Assembly: GCA_007120575.1 (NCBI GenBank)
Contig: SKNJ01000112.1
Coordinates: 1-10,133, forward strand
Direction of reading: 5' to 3'
Origin: Thioalkalivibrio sp.
Lineage (GTDB): Bacteria; Pseudomonadota; Gammaproteobacteria; Ectothiorhodospirales; Ectothiorhodospiraceae
Length of the DNA stretch: 10,133 nucleotides
Shown here: positions 1 to 6,804 of the stretch, in pieces
Position numbering within the stretch: the stretch's first letter is position 1
Layout: each line of letters begins with the position of its first letter
Notes under the pieces: model-generated
What the model was told of the DNA's origin: nothing
The model's database searches: none
The model's input: the letters and a program-made list of their open reading frames with translations, nothing else
Position numbers and translations under genes: made by a program

Positions 1-776
1 AAGTGCAGCGGGATATCGGGTCCCAGGTGATCCACCACCCAGCGCGCCATGGCCTCGATCTCCGCATCACTGTCGTTCTCGCCGGGGATCAGCAGCGTGG
101 TCAGCTCCACCCACACATCGGTCTCGTTGACCAGCCATTCGACGGTGTCCAGAACCGGCTGCAGACGCGCCCCGGTCAGCTTGTGATAGAAGCGATCGGT
201 AAACGCCTTCAGATCCACATTTGCCGCATCCATGTCGGCAAAGAACTCCGGGCGCGCCGGCTCGGCCATGTAACCGGCGGTGACGGCCACGGTCCGGATA
301 TCCCGCGCCCGGCACGCAGCCGCCACGTCCACCGCATACTCGTGAAAGATCACCGGGTCGTTGTAGGTAAATGCCACGGCCCGGCACCCCAGCTCCTGCG
401 CGGCATGCGCGATCGCCTCCGGCTCCGCCCGATCCGCCAGGGTATCGATCTGGCGCGACTTGCTGATATCCCAGTTCTGGCAGAACTTGCAGGCCAGATT
501 GCAGCCCGCGGTCCCGAACGACAGCACCGGCGTACCCGGCAGAAAATGGTTCAGGGGCTTTTTCTCGATCGGATCCACGCAGTAGCCGGACGAACGCCCG
601 TAGCTGGTCAGCACGATCTCGTCGTCCAGGTTCGCGCGCACGAAACAGGCACCGCGCTGGCCGGGCTTCAGCTTGCAATAGCGCGGACACAGGTCGCATT
701 GCACCCGGCCGTCATCCAGCCGGTGCCAGAAACGGGTCGCGACCGTGTAACGGTCCCGGGTCAGGTCGTCGGACAT
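1..776 (-). CDS. amrS: AmmeMemoRadiSam system radical SAM enzyme (partial, C-terminus off the left edge)
   Basis: This is a radical SAM protein of the AmmeMemoRadiSam family, related to pyruvate formate-lyase activating enzymes. The 258 visible residues start at the ATG at 776-774; an in-frame TAA lies seven codons upstream, so no much longer start exists. The iron-sulfur motif CNLACKFC is at residues 92-99 (C92, C96, C99) and would bind the 4Fe-4S cluster that cleaves S-adenosylmethionine. An N-terminal cysteine group (C27, C30, C34, C44, with the context RVQCDLCPRYC) precedes it and is a recognisable part of this subgroup. Family members are usually about 330-350 residues, so roughly the last quarter is missing. 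The gene is divergent from the Memo and AMMECR1 genes, which are its expected partners. The substrate is unknown. Family assignment is firm; biochemical function is not established. The Shine-Dalgarno signal is weak. Confidence 0.93.
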   Translation of the reverse strand, partial: MSDDLTRDRYTVATRFWHRLDDGRVQCDLCPRYCKLKPGQRGACFVRANLDDEIVLTSYGRSSGYCVDPIEKKPLNHFLPGTPVLSFGTAGCNLACKFCQNWDISKSRQIDTLADRAEPEAIAHAAQELGCRAVAFTYNDPVIFHEYAVDVAAACRARDIRTVAVTAGYMAEPARPEFFADMDAANVDLKAFTDRFYHKLTGARLQPVLDTVEWLVNETDVWVELTTLLIPGENDSDAEIEAMARWVVDHLGPDIPLH

Positions 777-892
777 CTTCGCGGGGGACTCTTATTGGGT
801 CGTCTACCTTGAATGTGGTGGCAACCACCCATAACTTCAATGACAGGATGCAAGAGAACGGCCCGCCCAGCGCGGGCGCATCGAGGCTGCAC
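777..892. promoter_or_regulatory. Divergent amrS / amrBA control region with a promoter-like element and a small dyad
   Basis: This stretch is visibly more AT-rich than its surroundings. On the plus strand TTGAAT (809-814) and CATAAC (830-835) resemble -35 and -10 boxes, each four of six matches, separated by a short 15-nt spacer. Between them lies a perfect 5-bp dyad, GGTGG-CAA-CCACC (817-829), placed where a repressor could block polymerase. A start site near 842 would give amrB an untranslated leader of about 50 nt containing the GAGG at 883-886. I see no convincing promoter for the minus-strand amrS. The promoter and operator calls are inferences from weak matches; the dyad itself is directly visible. 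Confidence 0.35.
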
Positions 893-1699
893 TTGACCGA
901 CACCACTGCCAGCGTGCGCGAACCGGCAATTGCCGGCCGCTTTTATCCCGACGACCCGACGGAACTGGGTCGAATGGTGCGGGTACTCCTCGATGCCGCT
1001 ACCCCGACCGACCTTGGGTTGGGGCTGCCCAAGGCCATCGTGGCCCCGCATGCCGGTTATCCGTACTCCGGGGCAGTGGCAGCGGCCGCCTATGCGCGAC
1101 TGCACGGGGCTGCGGACCGGATCCGGCGGGTGGTCCTGCTGGGACCTTCCCACCGGGTCCCGTTTCGCGGGATCGCCACCCCCGCCACCCGCGCCTACCG
1201 CACCCCGCTGGGGGTGACCCCGATCGACCGCGCCGCCCTGGACACGATCCGGGACCTCGAGGGTGTGAGCGAATTCGACCTGCCCCATGTCCCGGAGCAC
1301 AGCCTGGAGGCCCACCTGCCATTCCTGCAGGTCGTACTCGAAACATTCCAGCTCGTGCCCCTGGTCGTCGGCGAGGCATCCCCACAGCAGGTGGAGGCGG
1401 TGCTCGACCGCCTGTGGGGCGGGCCGGAGACCCTGATCGTGGTCAGCTCGGATCTCTCGCACTTTCACGATTACGACACCGCGCAGCGGTTGGACGCGGA
1501 GACCACCCGCGCGATCGAGGCGCTCGACGAGAATGCGATGGTGCCGGAGCGCGCCTGTGGCTGCCGCCCGCTTGCCGGCCTGCTGCGCGTGGCGCGCTAC
1601 CGGGGCATGCGGGTGCAGACCCTGGACCAGCGCAACTCCGGCGACACCGCCGGACCACGCGACCAGGTCGTGGGATACGGGGCATGGACGTTCCAGTAA
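893..1699 (+). CDS. amrB: AmmeMemoRadiSam system protein B (Memo family)
   Basis: This is a Memo-family protein, whose fold resembles LigB-type class III non-heme iron dioxygenases. With the TTG start at 893 it has 268 residues and opens directly into the conserved VREPAIAGRFYP block. Family landmarks follow in order: APHAGYPYSG (His53), GPSH (His87), PEHSLEAHLPFLQ (His136), VVSSDLSHF (His190) and ACGCRP (Cys222). The His and Cys positions correspond to the pocket that in human MEMO1 holds metal. I chose TTG 893 because GAGG at 883-886 sits 6 nt upstream and the protein then begins like its homologues. The frame stays open upstream, with alternative starts at TTG 809 (296 aa), GTG 815, GTG 818 and ATG 848, all without good ribosome binding sites. 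The stop overlaps the start of amrA by 16 bp, which implies coupled translation. The reaction is unknown; family assignment is strong and only the start is uncertain. Confidence 0.92.
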   Translation: MTDTTASVREPAIAGRFYPDDPTELGRMVRVLLDAATPTDLGLGLPKAIVAPHAGYPYSGAVAAAAYARLHGAADRIRRVVLLGPSHRVPFRGIATPATRAYRTPLGVTPIDRAALDTIRDLEGVSEFDLPHVPEHSLEAHLPFLQVVLETFQLVPLVVGEASPQQVEAVLDRLWGGPETLIVVSSDLSHFHDYDTAQRLDAETTRAIEALDENAMVPERACGCRPLAGLLRVARYRGMRVQTLDQRNSGDTAGPRDQVVGYGAWTFQ

Positions 1700-2286
1700 A
1701 CTGCGACGACCGTGGCATACCCGAGCTTGGTGCCAATGCCCGTGTCCGCCTGCTCGAACTGGCCCGCGACGCGGTGCACGCCGCCATCCGCGGCGATGCG
1801 GCCGCGCCCGGAACGGACACCACGGAACCCGATCCACTTGGCAAGCCTGGCGCAAGTTTCGTCACCCTGAAACGCGCAGGCACACTGCGTGGCTGCATCG
1901 GCAGCCTCGAGCGCCACCGTCTCCTGGCCGACGATGTCTGCCACAACGCGCATGCGGCCGCGACCCGCGATCCACGCTTCCCGCCACTCGCGCGGAACGA
2001 GATCACGGACCTGACCTGCACGATCGCAGTCCTCACCTCGCCCGAGCCCCTGCTCGCAACTGACCGCCCAAGCCTCCTGGAGACACTCCGGCCACACCGC
2101 GACGGGCTGATCCTCCATGCCGCCGGCCGGCGCGCGACCTTTCTGCCCGCGGTCTGGGACAACCTGCCGGACCCGGAGGCCTTCGTCACCGCACTCCTGC
2201 AAAAGGCCGGCCTGCCACCCGATGCCTGGCCCGAGCCACTCCAGGCCTGGCGCTACGAGTCCATCGAAGTCCACGGCACGCTGTAG
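1684..2286 (+). CDS. amrA: AmmeMemoRadiSam system protein A (AMMECR1 domain)
   Basis: This 200-residue protein consists of one AMMECR1 domain, the family named after the human gene at the Alport/midface hypoplasia locus. The hallmark LRGCIGSL is at residues 68-75 with its invariant-looking Cys71. It is followed by the ATRDPRFPPL segment (93-102) and a C-terminal TFLPAVWDNLPDPEAFV stretch (152-168), both typical of the family. The ATG at 1684 lies inside the last codons of amrB. An open frame extends upstream to 1414, but that part runs through amrB in another frame and does not resemble the family, so it was excluded. The 16-bp overlap argues for one transcript and coupled synthesis with amrB, in line with the reported co-occurrence (and occasional fusion) of these families. 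Its role with the radical SAM enzyme is unknown. The stop lies 16 bp from the stop of the convergent RND gene, and no terminator is visible there. Confidence 0.93.
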   Translation: MDVPVNCDDRGIPELGANARVRLLELARDAVHAAIRGDAAAPGTDTTEPDPLGKPGASFVTLKRAGTLRGCIGSLERHRLLADDVCHNAHAAATRDPRFPPLARNEITDLTCTIAVLTSPEPLLATDRPSLLETLRPHRDGLILHAAGRRATFLPAVWDNLPDPEAFVTALLQKAGLPPDAWPEPLQAWRYESIEVHGTL

Positions 2287-2302
2287 CGCCGGCCGAGCAG
2301 CA

Positions 2303-5300
2303 TCAGCGGGATAGATCGCCCGTTCGGCCACGATCGAGCAGCACCAGCATCGCCGGCGTGAACAGCAGGGTCAGAGGGGTGGCAAACACCAGCCCGCCCG
2401 CAATCGCGGTGGCCATCTGCACCCAGAAGTCGGTGACCGGTGCACCGACGTAGAAATCCCGCTCCACGAAATCCACGGTCCAGGCGAGCACCATGGGCAT
2501 CAGGCCCAGGATGGTGGTCAGGGCAGTGAGCACCACCGGCCGCATGCGCTGCGCGGCCGCGCGCAATGCTGCCTCGCGCGGCACCAGACCACGCCCGCGC
2601 TGTTCATTGTAGGTGTCGATCAGCACGATATTGTTGTTGACCACGATGCCGGCCAGCGCGAGCACGCCAATCCCGCTCATCACCACACCGAACGGTTCGC
2701 CCCGCACCAACAGCACCAGCAGCACGCCGGCGGTGGAGAACACGATCGCCGATAGCACCAGGAAGGCCTGAGAAAAGCGGTTGAACTGGGTCACCATCAT
2801 CGCCAGCATCAGGAACAGCGACAGTGCGAACGCCTGCAGCAGAAACCGCGAGGCTTCGGCCTGTTCCTCGGCCTCGCCACGGAAGTACACCTCCACGGCG
2901 GGATCCAGTCCGGCCTCCTCCACCCACGCCCGCAGCGCGCGCACCTGTGCATCCACCAGCGCGCCGGGTGCCGCGTCCGCTGCCACCATGTAGGCCCGCT
3001 GACCATCCCTGCGCTTGATCAACCCGGTGGCGGGCACCGCCACCAGCTCGGCAAAATTGGCCAGCGGTATCAGGCCCGCCGCACTCGGCAGGCTGAGGCT
3101 GGCCAGATACTGCAGGTGGCGTTGCTCTGGCGGGAGGCGCAGACGGATCTCCACCTCCTCATCGGAATAGTCCGGACGGTAGCTGCCCAGCCGGATCCCG
3201 TCGGTCAGCAACAGGACGCCGTCTCCCAGCAGGGGGACATCCACCCCGAACCGGGCGGCCTGAGCCCGGTCGAATCGCACCTCGAGTTCCACCCCGGGTA
3301 GCGGCAGGTCATCTTCCACGTCGACAAACCCACCGATCTCGGCCATCGCCTCGCGCACCGCGCGGATCACCGGCGGGATACGTTCCGCCTCGCGGCTGCT
3401 CGCCTGCACGATGATCGCTTTCCCTTCCACCGGACCCCGTTCCTGTGCACGCACCTGCACCCGGATTCCCGGCACGTCCGCGGTCTGCTCCCGCAAACGC
3501 TCGATCACCGCCGACGCGGGAGGGCGGATACGCCAGGAGGTCAGCTCCAGCTGCACCAGGCCCACCACATCCTCGGCATAGTTCCCCTGCAGACGGGCCA
3601 GTTGTGTGCCAATGGTACGGCCGTACACATGCCGGACTTCCGGCACCTCGCGGACCCGAGCCTCGACCTGGCGTACCAGCGCATCCGCCTCCCGGACCGA
3701 CAGGTCGCCGCGCGCCTGCACCTGGATCTGCAGGTACTCCGGCTCGATCTGCGGAAAAAACTCCAGGCCGCGTCCGAACGTGGCATACAGTGCATAGGCG
3801 AGCACCAGGAAGACAAGCGCCCCCGCGAGAGTCCAAACCGGGCGGTCCACCAGCGGTTGCAGCATTCGGATATAGGCGGCGGTCACCCCATTCAGCTCGG
3901 CGTAGCGGCCGTCCTCCGCAGCGCGCACCTGGCGGGTCTGTTCCGCATTCACCGGCCGGTACTGCCCCATGACCGAACCCAGCGCGGGTATGAACACCAG
4001 CGCCATTGCCAATGACGCGATCAGCGTGATGATGACCGTGGCCGGCAGATACACGATGAACTCCCCGACCATCCCCGGCCACAACAACATGGGCGCGAAG
4101 ACCGCGAGTGTCGTGCCAATCGCGGTAGTAATGGGCCAGGCCATGCGCCGAGCGGCATCCCGGAACGCATCCCGTCGCGCACGACCCTCGGCCACATAAC
4201 GATCCGCCAGCTCCACCACCACAACCGCCCCGTCCACCAGCATCCCGACCACCAGGATCAGGGCGAACAGCACCACGATATTGAGGGTGAAACCGAGCAG
4301 ATGGATCACCAGCACACCACCGAGAAACGCACCGGGAATCGCAATACCCACCAGCAGTGCCGCCCTGACCCCCATCAGCAGCAGGATTACCAGCGCGACC
4401 ACCAGTACCGCGGTGATGACGTTGTTCTCCAGATCGCCCAGCAGGTCGTCCACGTCCCGGGCAAGGTCCTGCAGGTAGGTCACCTCGACCGCAGACGGCC
4501 AATCCGCGCGCAATGTCTCCACCTCGGCGCGGGCGGCCGCCACCACCGCGAGAATATTGGCCTCCGATTGCTTGCGGACCTCCAGCGAAACCGAGGGCTG
4601 CCCGTCGATGCGTGCGAATCCCTCCGGATCGCGGTATGACCGCCGCACCTCGGCCACATCACGCACCCGCACCACGGTATCGCCCTCCACGCGCACCGCC
4701 GTGTCCAGCACGTCGTTCACGTCATCGATGGTGCCGGGCACGCGCAGCGGGATCCGTCCGGCGCCGGTATCCAGCGCTCCAGCCGCCACCAGCCGATTGT
4801 TGCGCTCGATGGCCTGGTGCAGCTTGTCGAACGACAGCGCATAGGTCTCGAGTACCAGTGGATCGACCAGGACCTCCATCTGCTCCTCGCGATCCCCGGC
4901 GATGTCCACTTCCAGGACACCGGGCCGGGCCTCGATCCGATCGCGCAATTCGCGGGCCATGCGAACCAGGGTGCGCTCGTCCAGGGCCCCGGACAGGTTC
5001 ACGGTCAGCACCGGGAACAGCGACAAGTCCACCTCGGAGACGCGGGCCTCTTCGGCCCCGGCCGGCAATTCTGGACGGACCTTCTCGACCTCTTCGCGCA
5101 GGTCCGACAGGGCCTGCCGGTTGTCCCAGCCCGGCAGAAAGTCGACCCGAACCAAAGCGAATCCCTCGCCCGCCCAGGACTGCATCTCGTCCACCCCCGG
5201 GACCCCCTGGAGCTCCCGCTCCAGCGGCCGCAGCATCAGCCGTTCGGCATCCTCGGGGCTGATGCCGGGGTAGGGGACCGACACGAAGAAGATCGGGATG

Positions 5301-5425
5301 TCGATCTCCGGGGCCGCCTCCTTCGGGATCACGGCCCAGGAGCTTGCACCCAGCACCAGGATCAGCAGCAGGAACAGCAATACCGTCCGGGCATGCTCCA
5401 CCGCCCAGCCGATCAATCCCTTCAC
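2303..5425 (-). CDS. RND-family efflux transporter, inner-membrane permease subunit
   Basis: This 1040-residue protein is a full-length AcrB/HAE1-like permease. It has the two-fold RND layout: TM1 at about 11-32, a periplasmic pore domain at about 35-330, TM2-6 at about 335-485, TM7 at about 530-550, a second periplasmic domain at about 555-860, and TM8-12 at about 865-1030. Early family landmarks are visible, such as PEIDIPIFFVSVPYPG (39-54). TM4 carries GMLVDGAVVVVE (394-405), in which Asp398 is the expected proton-relay residue, but its partner is Gly399, not the second Asp of AcrB. TM10 has GIVVNNNIVLID (926-937) with no lysine at the AcrB K940 position. The protein starts at GTG 5425 with GGGAG 7 nt upstream, overlapping the adaptor gene by the four bases GTGA. 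It should take substrates from the periplasm or membrane using proton influx. The substrate cannot be told from sequence, and no outer-membrane channel gene is nearby. Confidence 0.95.
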   Translation of the reverse strand: MKGLIGWAVEHARTVLLFLLLILVLGASSWAVIPKEAAPEIDIPIFFVSVPYPGISPEDAERLMLRPLERELQGVPGVDEMQSWAGEGFALVRVDFLPGWDNRQALSDLREEVEKVRPELPAGAEEARVSEVDLSLFPVLTVNLSGALDERTLVRMARELRDRIEARPGVLEVDIAGDREEQMEVLVDPLVLETYALSFDKLHQAIERNNRLVAAGALDTGAGRIPLRVPGTIDDVNDVLDTAVRVEGDTVVRVRDVAEVRRSYRDPEGFARIDGQPSVSLEVRKQSEANILAVVAAARAEVETLRADWPSAVEVTYLQDLARDVDDLLGDLENNVITAVLVVALVILLLMGVRAALLVGIAIPGAFLGGVLVIHLLGFTLNIVVLFALILVVGMLVDGAVVVVELADRYVAEGRARRDAFRDAARRMAWPITTAIGTTLAVFAPMLLWPGMVGEFIVYLPATVIITLIASLAMALVFIPALGSVMGQYRPVNAEQTRQVRAAEDGRYAELNGVTAAYIRMLQPLVDRPVWTLAGALVFLVLAYALYATFGRGLEFFPQIEPEYLQIQVQARGDLSVREADALVRQVEARVREVPEVRHVYGRTIGTQLARLQGNYAEDVVGLVQLELTSWRIRPPASAVIERLREQTADVPGIRVQVRAQERGPVEGKAIIVQASSREAERIPPVIRAVREAMAEIGGFVDVEDDLPLPGVELEVRFDRAQAARFGVDVPLLGDGVLLLTDGIRLGSYRPDYSDEEVEIRLRLPPEQRHLQYLASLSLPSAAGLIPLANFAELVAVPATGLIKRRDGQRAYMVAADAAPGALVDAQVRALRAWVEEAGLDPAVEVYFRGEAEEQAEASRFLLQAFALSLFLMLAMMVTQFNRFSQAFLVLSAIVFSTAGVLLVLLVRGEPFGVVMSGIGVLALAGIVVNNNIVLIDTYNEQRGRGLVPREAALRAAAQRMRPVVLTALTTILGLMPMVLAWTVDFVERDFYVGAPVTDFWVQMATAIAGGLVFATPLTLLFTPAMLVLLDRGRTGDLSR

Positions 5426-6558
5426 CCGATGTCTCCCGCACCCGTCGGGGACGCCGACCGGGCGGCGTCCGCACCGGGGTCTTCGATCCGGGGCACCACT
5501 TTTTCCCCCGCGGTAACGAAGCCCTGACCCACGGTAATCACGCGCAGGCTGGGCGGCAGGCCGGTCACCCAGAGCCCGTCGCGTTCGGTACGGATAACCT
5601 CGACCGGATGAAACGCCACCCGGTCATCTTCCTCCACCGCCTTCACGCCGACGCGTCCCGTGTCGTCCAGGCTTATCACCGCCGGCGACAGCCGATGTGC
5701 GGGAACGACCTCGGTCACGATCTCGACCCCCGCACTAATTCCTGAGGGAAATCCCTCGTCCGGATTCGGCACCTCGATCTCGGTCCGAAACGTCTGGGTC
5801 CCGGCCTCCGCCACCGCAGACACGAACCGTACCCGCCCCTCGGCCCGGCGGCCATCCAGGAACCGGACATGTGCCTCCTGCCCGGTCCGCACCCGTCCGA
5901 TCTGATGCTGAGGGACCCAGACCACCGCCAGCAACGGATCATTGTCGATGATCTCCGCCACCGGGTCCCCGCGGCCCACGAATTCGCCGCGTTCCGCCAG
6001 GCGCTGATTCATAACTCCCGCGACCGGAGCCACGATCCGCGTATTGCGGATATCCAGTTCCACCGCCTCGCGCTCGGCGCGTGCGGCCTCCAGCTCCGCT
6101 GTTCGCGCCTCGAGTGCGGTGCGCGAGGCATGCCCCTCGTCGAACAGTCGACGGGTCGCCTCGTACTCGCTTTCCGCCCCGCGCACCCGGGCCACCACCT
6201 GGGCAAGGCGTGCCCCGCGGTCATCCATGCGCAGCCGCGCGAGCAAATCGTTCTCGGCAACCACCGCGCCCCGTTCCACGGCCCATTGATCGACCTGGCC
6301 CGCGGTCTCCGCGCGCACCACCACGCGCTGATCCGGCTCCACTCGGCCCTGCAGCACCAGTAATCGCTCGACCGGCTCGGCCCGGCTGAGCGCGACCGCG
6401 ACATGCATCGGGCCGACCCCTTTCGTCCCGGGCGGGCCGAGCGGATCCCGCATCAGCATGCCCGAGGCGATCCAGGCCACTACCAGGATCACCACCCCAA
6501 GGACGATCAAGGGCCGCCGCAGGCGCCCTGCACGACTCGATTCGCTCATTTCGTTCAT
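5422..6558 (-). CDS. RND efflux system periplasmic adaptor (membrane fusion protein, HlyD/AcrA-type)
   Basis: This 378-residue adaptor would bridge the RND permease encoded just downstream and an outer-membrane channel. A positively charged N-terminus (RAGRLRRP) precedes one membrane helix at about 16-36. No lipobox cysteine is present, so it is anchored by the helix and not by lipid. The first lipoyl half-motif is at about 70-110 (RVVVRAETAGQVDQWAVERGA region), a short alpha-helical coiled coil at about 112-168, and the second lipoyl half at about 172-204 (RIVAPVAGVMNQRLAERGE). Beta-barrel and membrane-proximal domains follow (about 208-358). The start at ATG 6558 has AAAGGGG only 2 nt away; Met4 (ATG at 6549), with 11 nt spacing, is an equally possible start. 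The GTGA overlap with the permease supports an operon. A dyad about 22-40 bp upstream may be its operator. Confidence 0.94.
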   Translation of the reverse strand: MNEMSESSRAGRLRRPLIVLGVVILVVAWIASGMLMRDPLGPPGTKGVGPMHVAVALSRAEPVERLLVLQGRVEPDQRVVVRAETAGQVDQWAVERGAVVAENDLLARLRMDDRGARLAQVVARVRGAESEYEATRRLFDEGHASRTALEARTAELEAARAEREAVELDIRNTRIVAPVAGVMNQRLAERGEFVGRGDPVAEIIDNDPLLAVVWVPQHQIGRVRTGQEAHVRFLDGRRAEGRVRFVSAVAEAGTQTFRTEIEVPNPDEGFPSGISAGVEIVTEVVPAHRLSPAVISLDDTGRVGVKAVEEDDRVAFHPVEVIRTERDGLWVTGLPPSLRVITVGQGFVTAGEKVVPRIEDPGADAARSASPTGAGDIG

Positions 6559-6804
6559 TGCCCCTTTGTCCTCGAAGCACGAACACGTCCATGTGTTCTA
6601 ATACACGGTTCCCGGTCTCGGCCGCCTCTACCCCGGAATCATGGCGGCAAGCGTCTCCCACCATCGCCAATCCGCCGGGGACTGACAAGCGGAAGCGGGG
6701 AACCGCCGACCCCCAGATCAGCTATCGGGTGCACCACCACGGCAACCCGGTCACCGCGCGCCGGAACTCAGGCACAATCGAGGCGTCTCCCCCGGAGCTC
6801 GGTC
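6559..6804. other. Divergent intergenic region between the efflux operon and the membrane cyclase
   Basis: These 246 bp separate two divergently transcribed genes and should carry both promoters. On the minus side it holds the ribosome binding site AAAGGGG (6567-6561) and the dyad at 6581-6598. On the plus side GGAG at 6794-6797 sits 7 nt before the cyclase ATG. CACAAT at 6773-6778 is a possible -10 box, but no matching -35 is evident. An open frame continues from the cyclase back to 6403, but this part is low in family-like content and overlaps the adaptor gene, so I regard it as noncoding. Confidence 0.5.
6581..6598. promoter_or_regulatory. Imperfect 18-bp dyad, candidate operator of the efflux operon
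   Basis: GAACAC (6581-6586) and GTGTTC (6593-6598) form a perfect 6-bp inverted repeat around a 6-nt centre that is itself partly symmetric (GT-CC-AT). A third half-site-like ACAC at 6603-6606 makes a second dyad with the GTGT at 6593-6596. The element ends 22 bp from the adaptor ATG, where a TetR- or MarR-type repressor of an efflux operon would be expected to bind. The symmetry is seen directly; the operator role and the kind of regulator are inferences, and no regulator gene is in the window. Confidence 0.45.

Noticed and set aside
3..812. Long plus-strand open frame opposite amrS
   Set aside because: It is antisense to a clear radical SAM gene, shows no family-like motifs, and is the usual mirror frame of GC-rich coding DNA.
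1414..1683. Upstream extension of the AMMECR1 reading frame
   Set aside because: It lies inside amrB in another frame and encodes low-complexity Arg/Gly/Ala-rich sequence; the family domain begins after the ATG at 1684.
761..1855. 364-codon minus-strand open frame opposite amrB/amrA
   Set aside because: It covers two well-supported genes on the other strand; composition is Arg/Gly/His-rich with no recognisable domain.
2287..2302. Possible terminator between convergent amrA and the RND gene
   Set aside because: The gap is 16 bp with no hairpin and T-run; termination must occur inside the opposing gene or by another mechanism.
3309..4502. 397-codon minus-strand open frame inside the RND gene
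   Set aside because: It is a frame-shifted shadow of the permease, rich in Gly, Arg and Ala, whereas the permease frame has all RND landmarks.
6403..6804. N-terminal extension of the membrane cyclase
   Set aside because: It overlaps the divergent adaptor gene, lacks family-like sequence, and GGAG at 6794-6797 supports the ATG at 6805.
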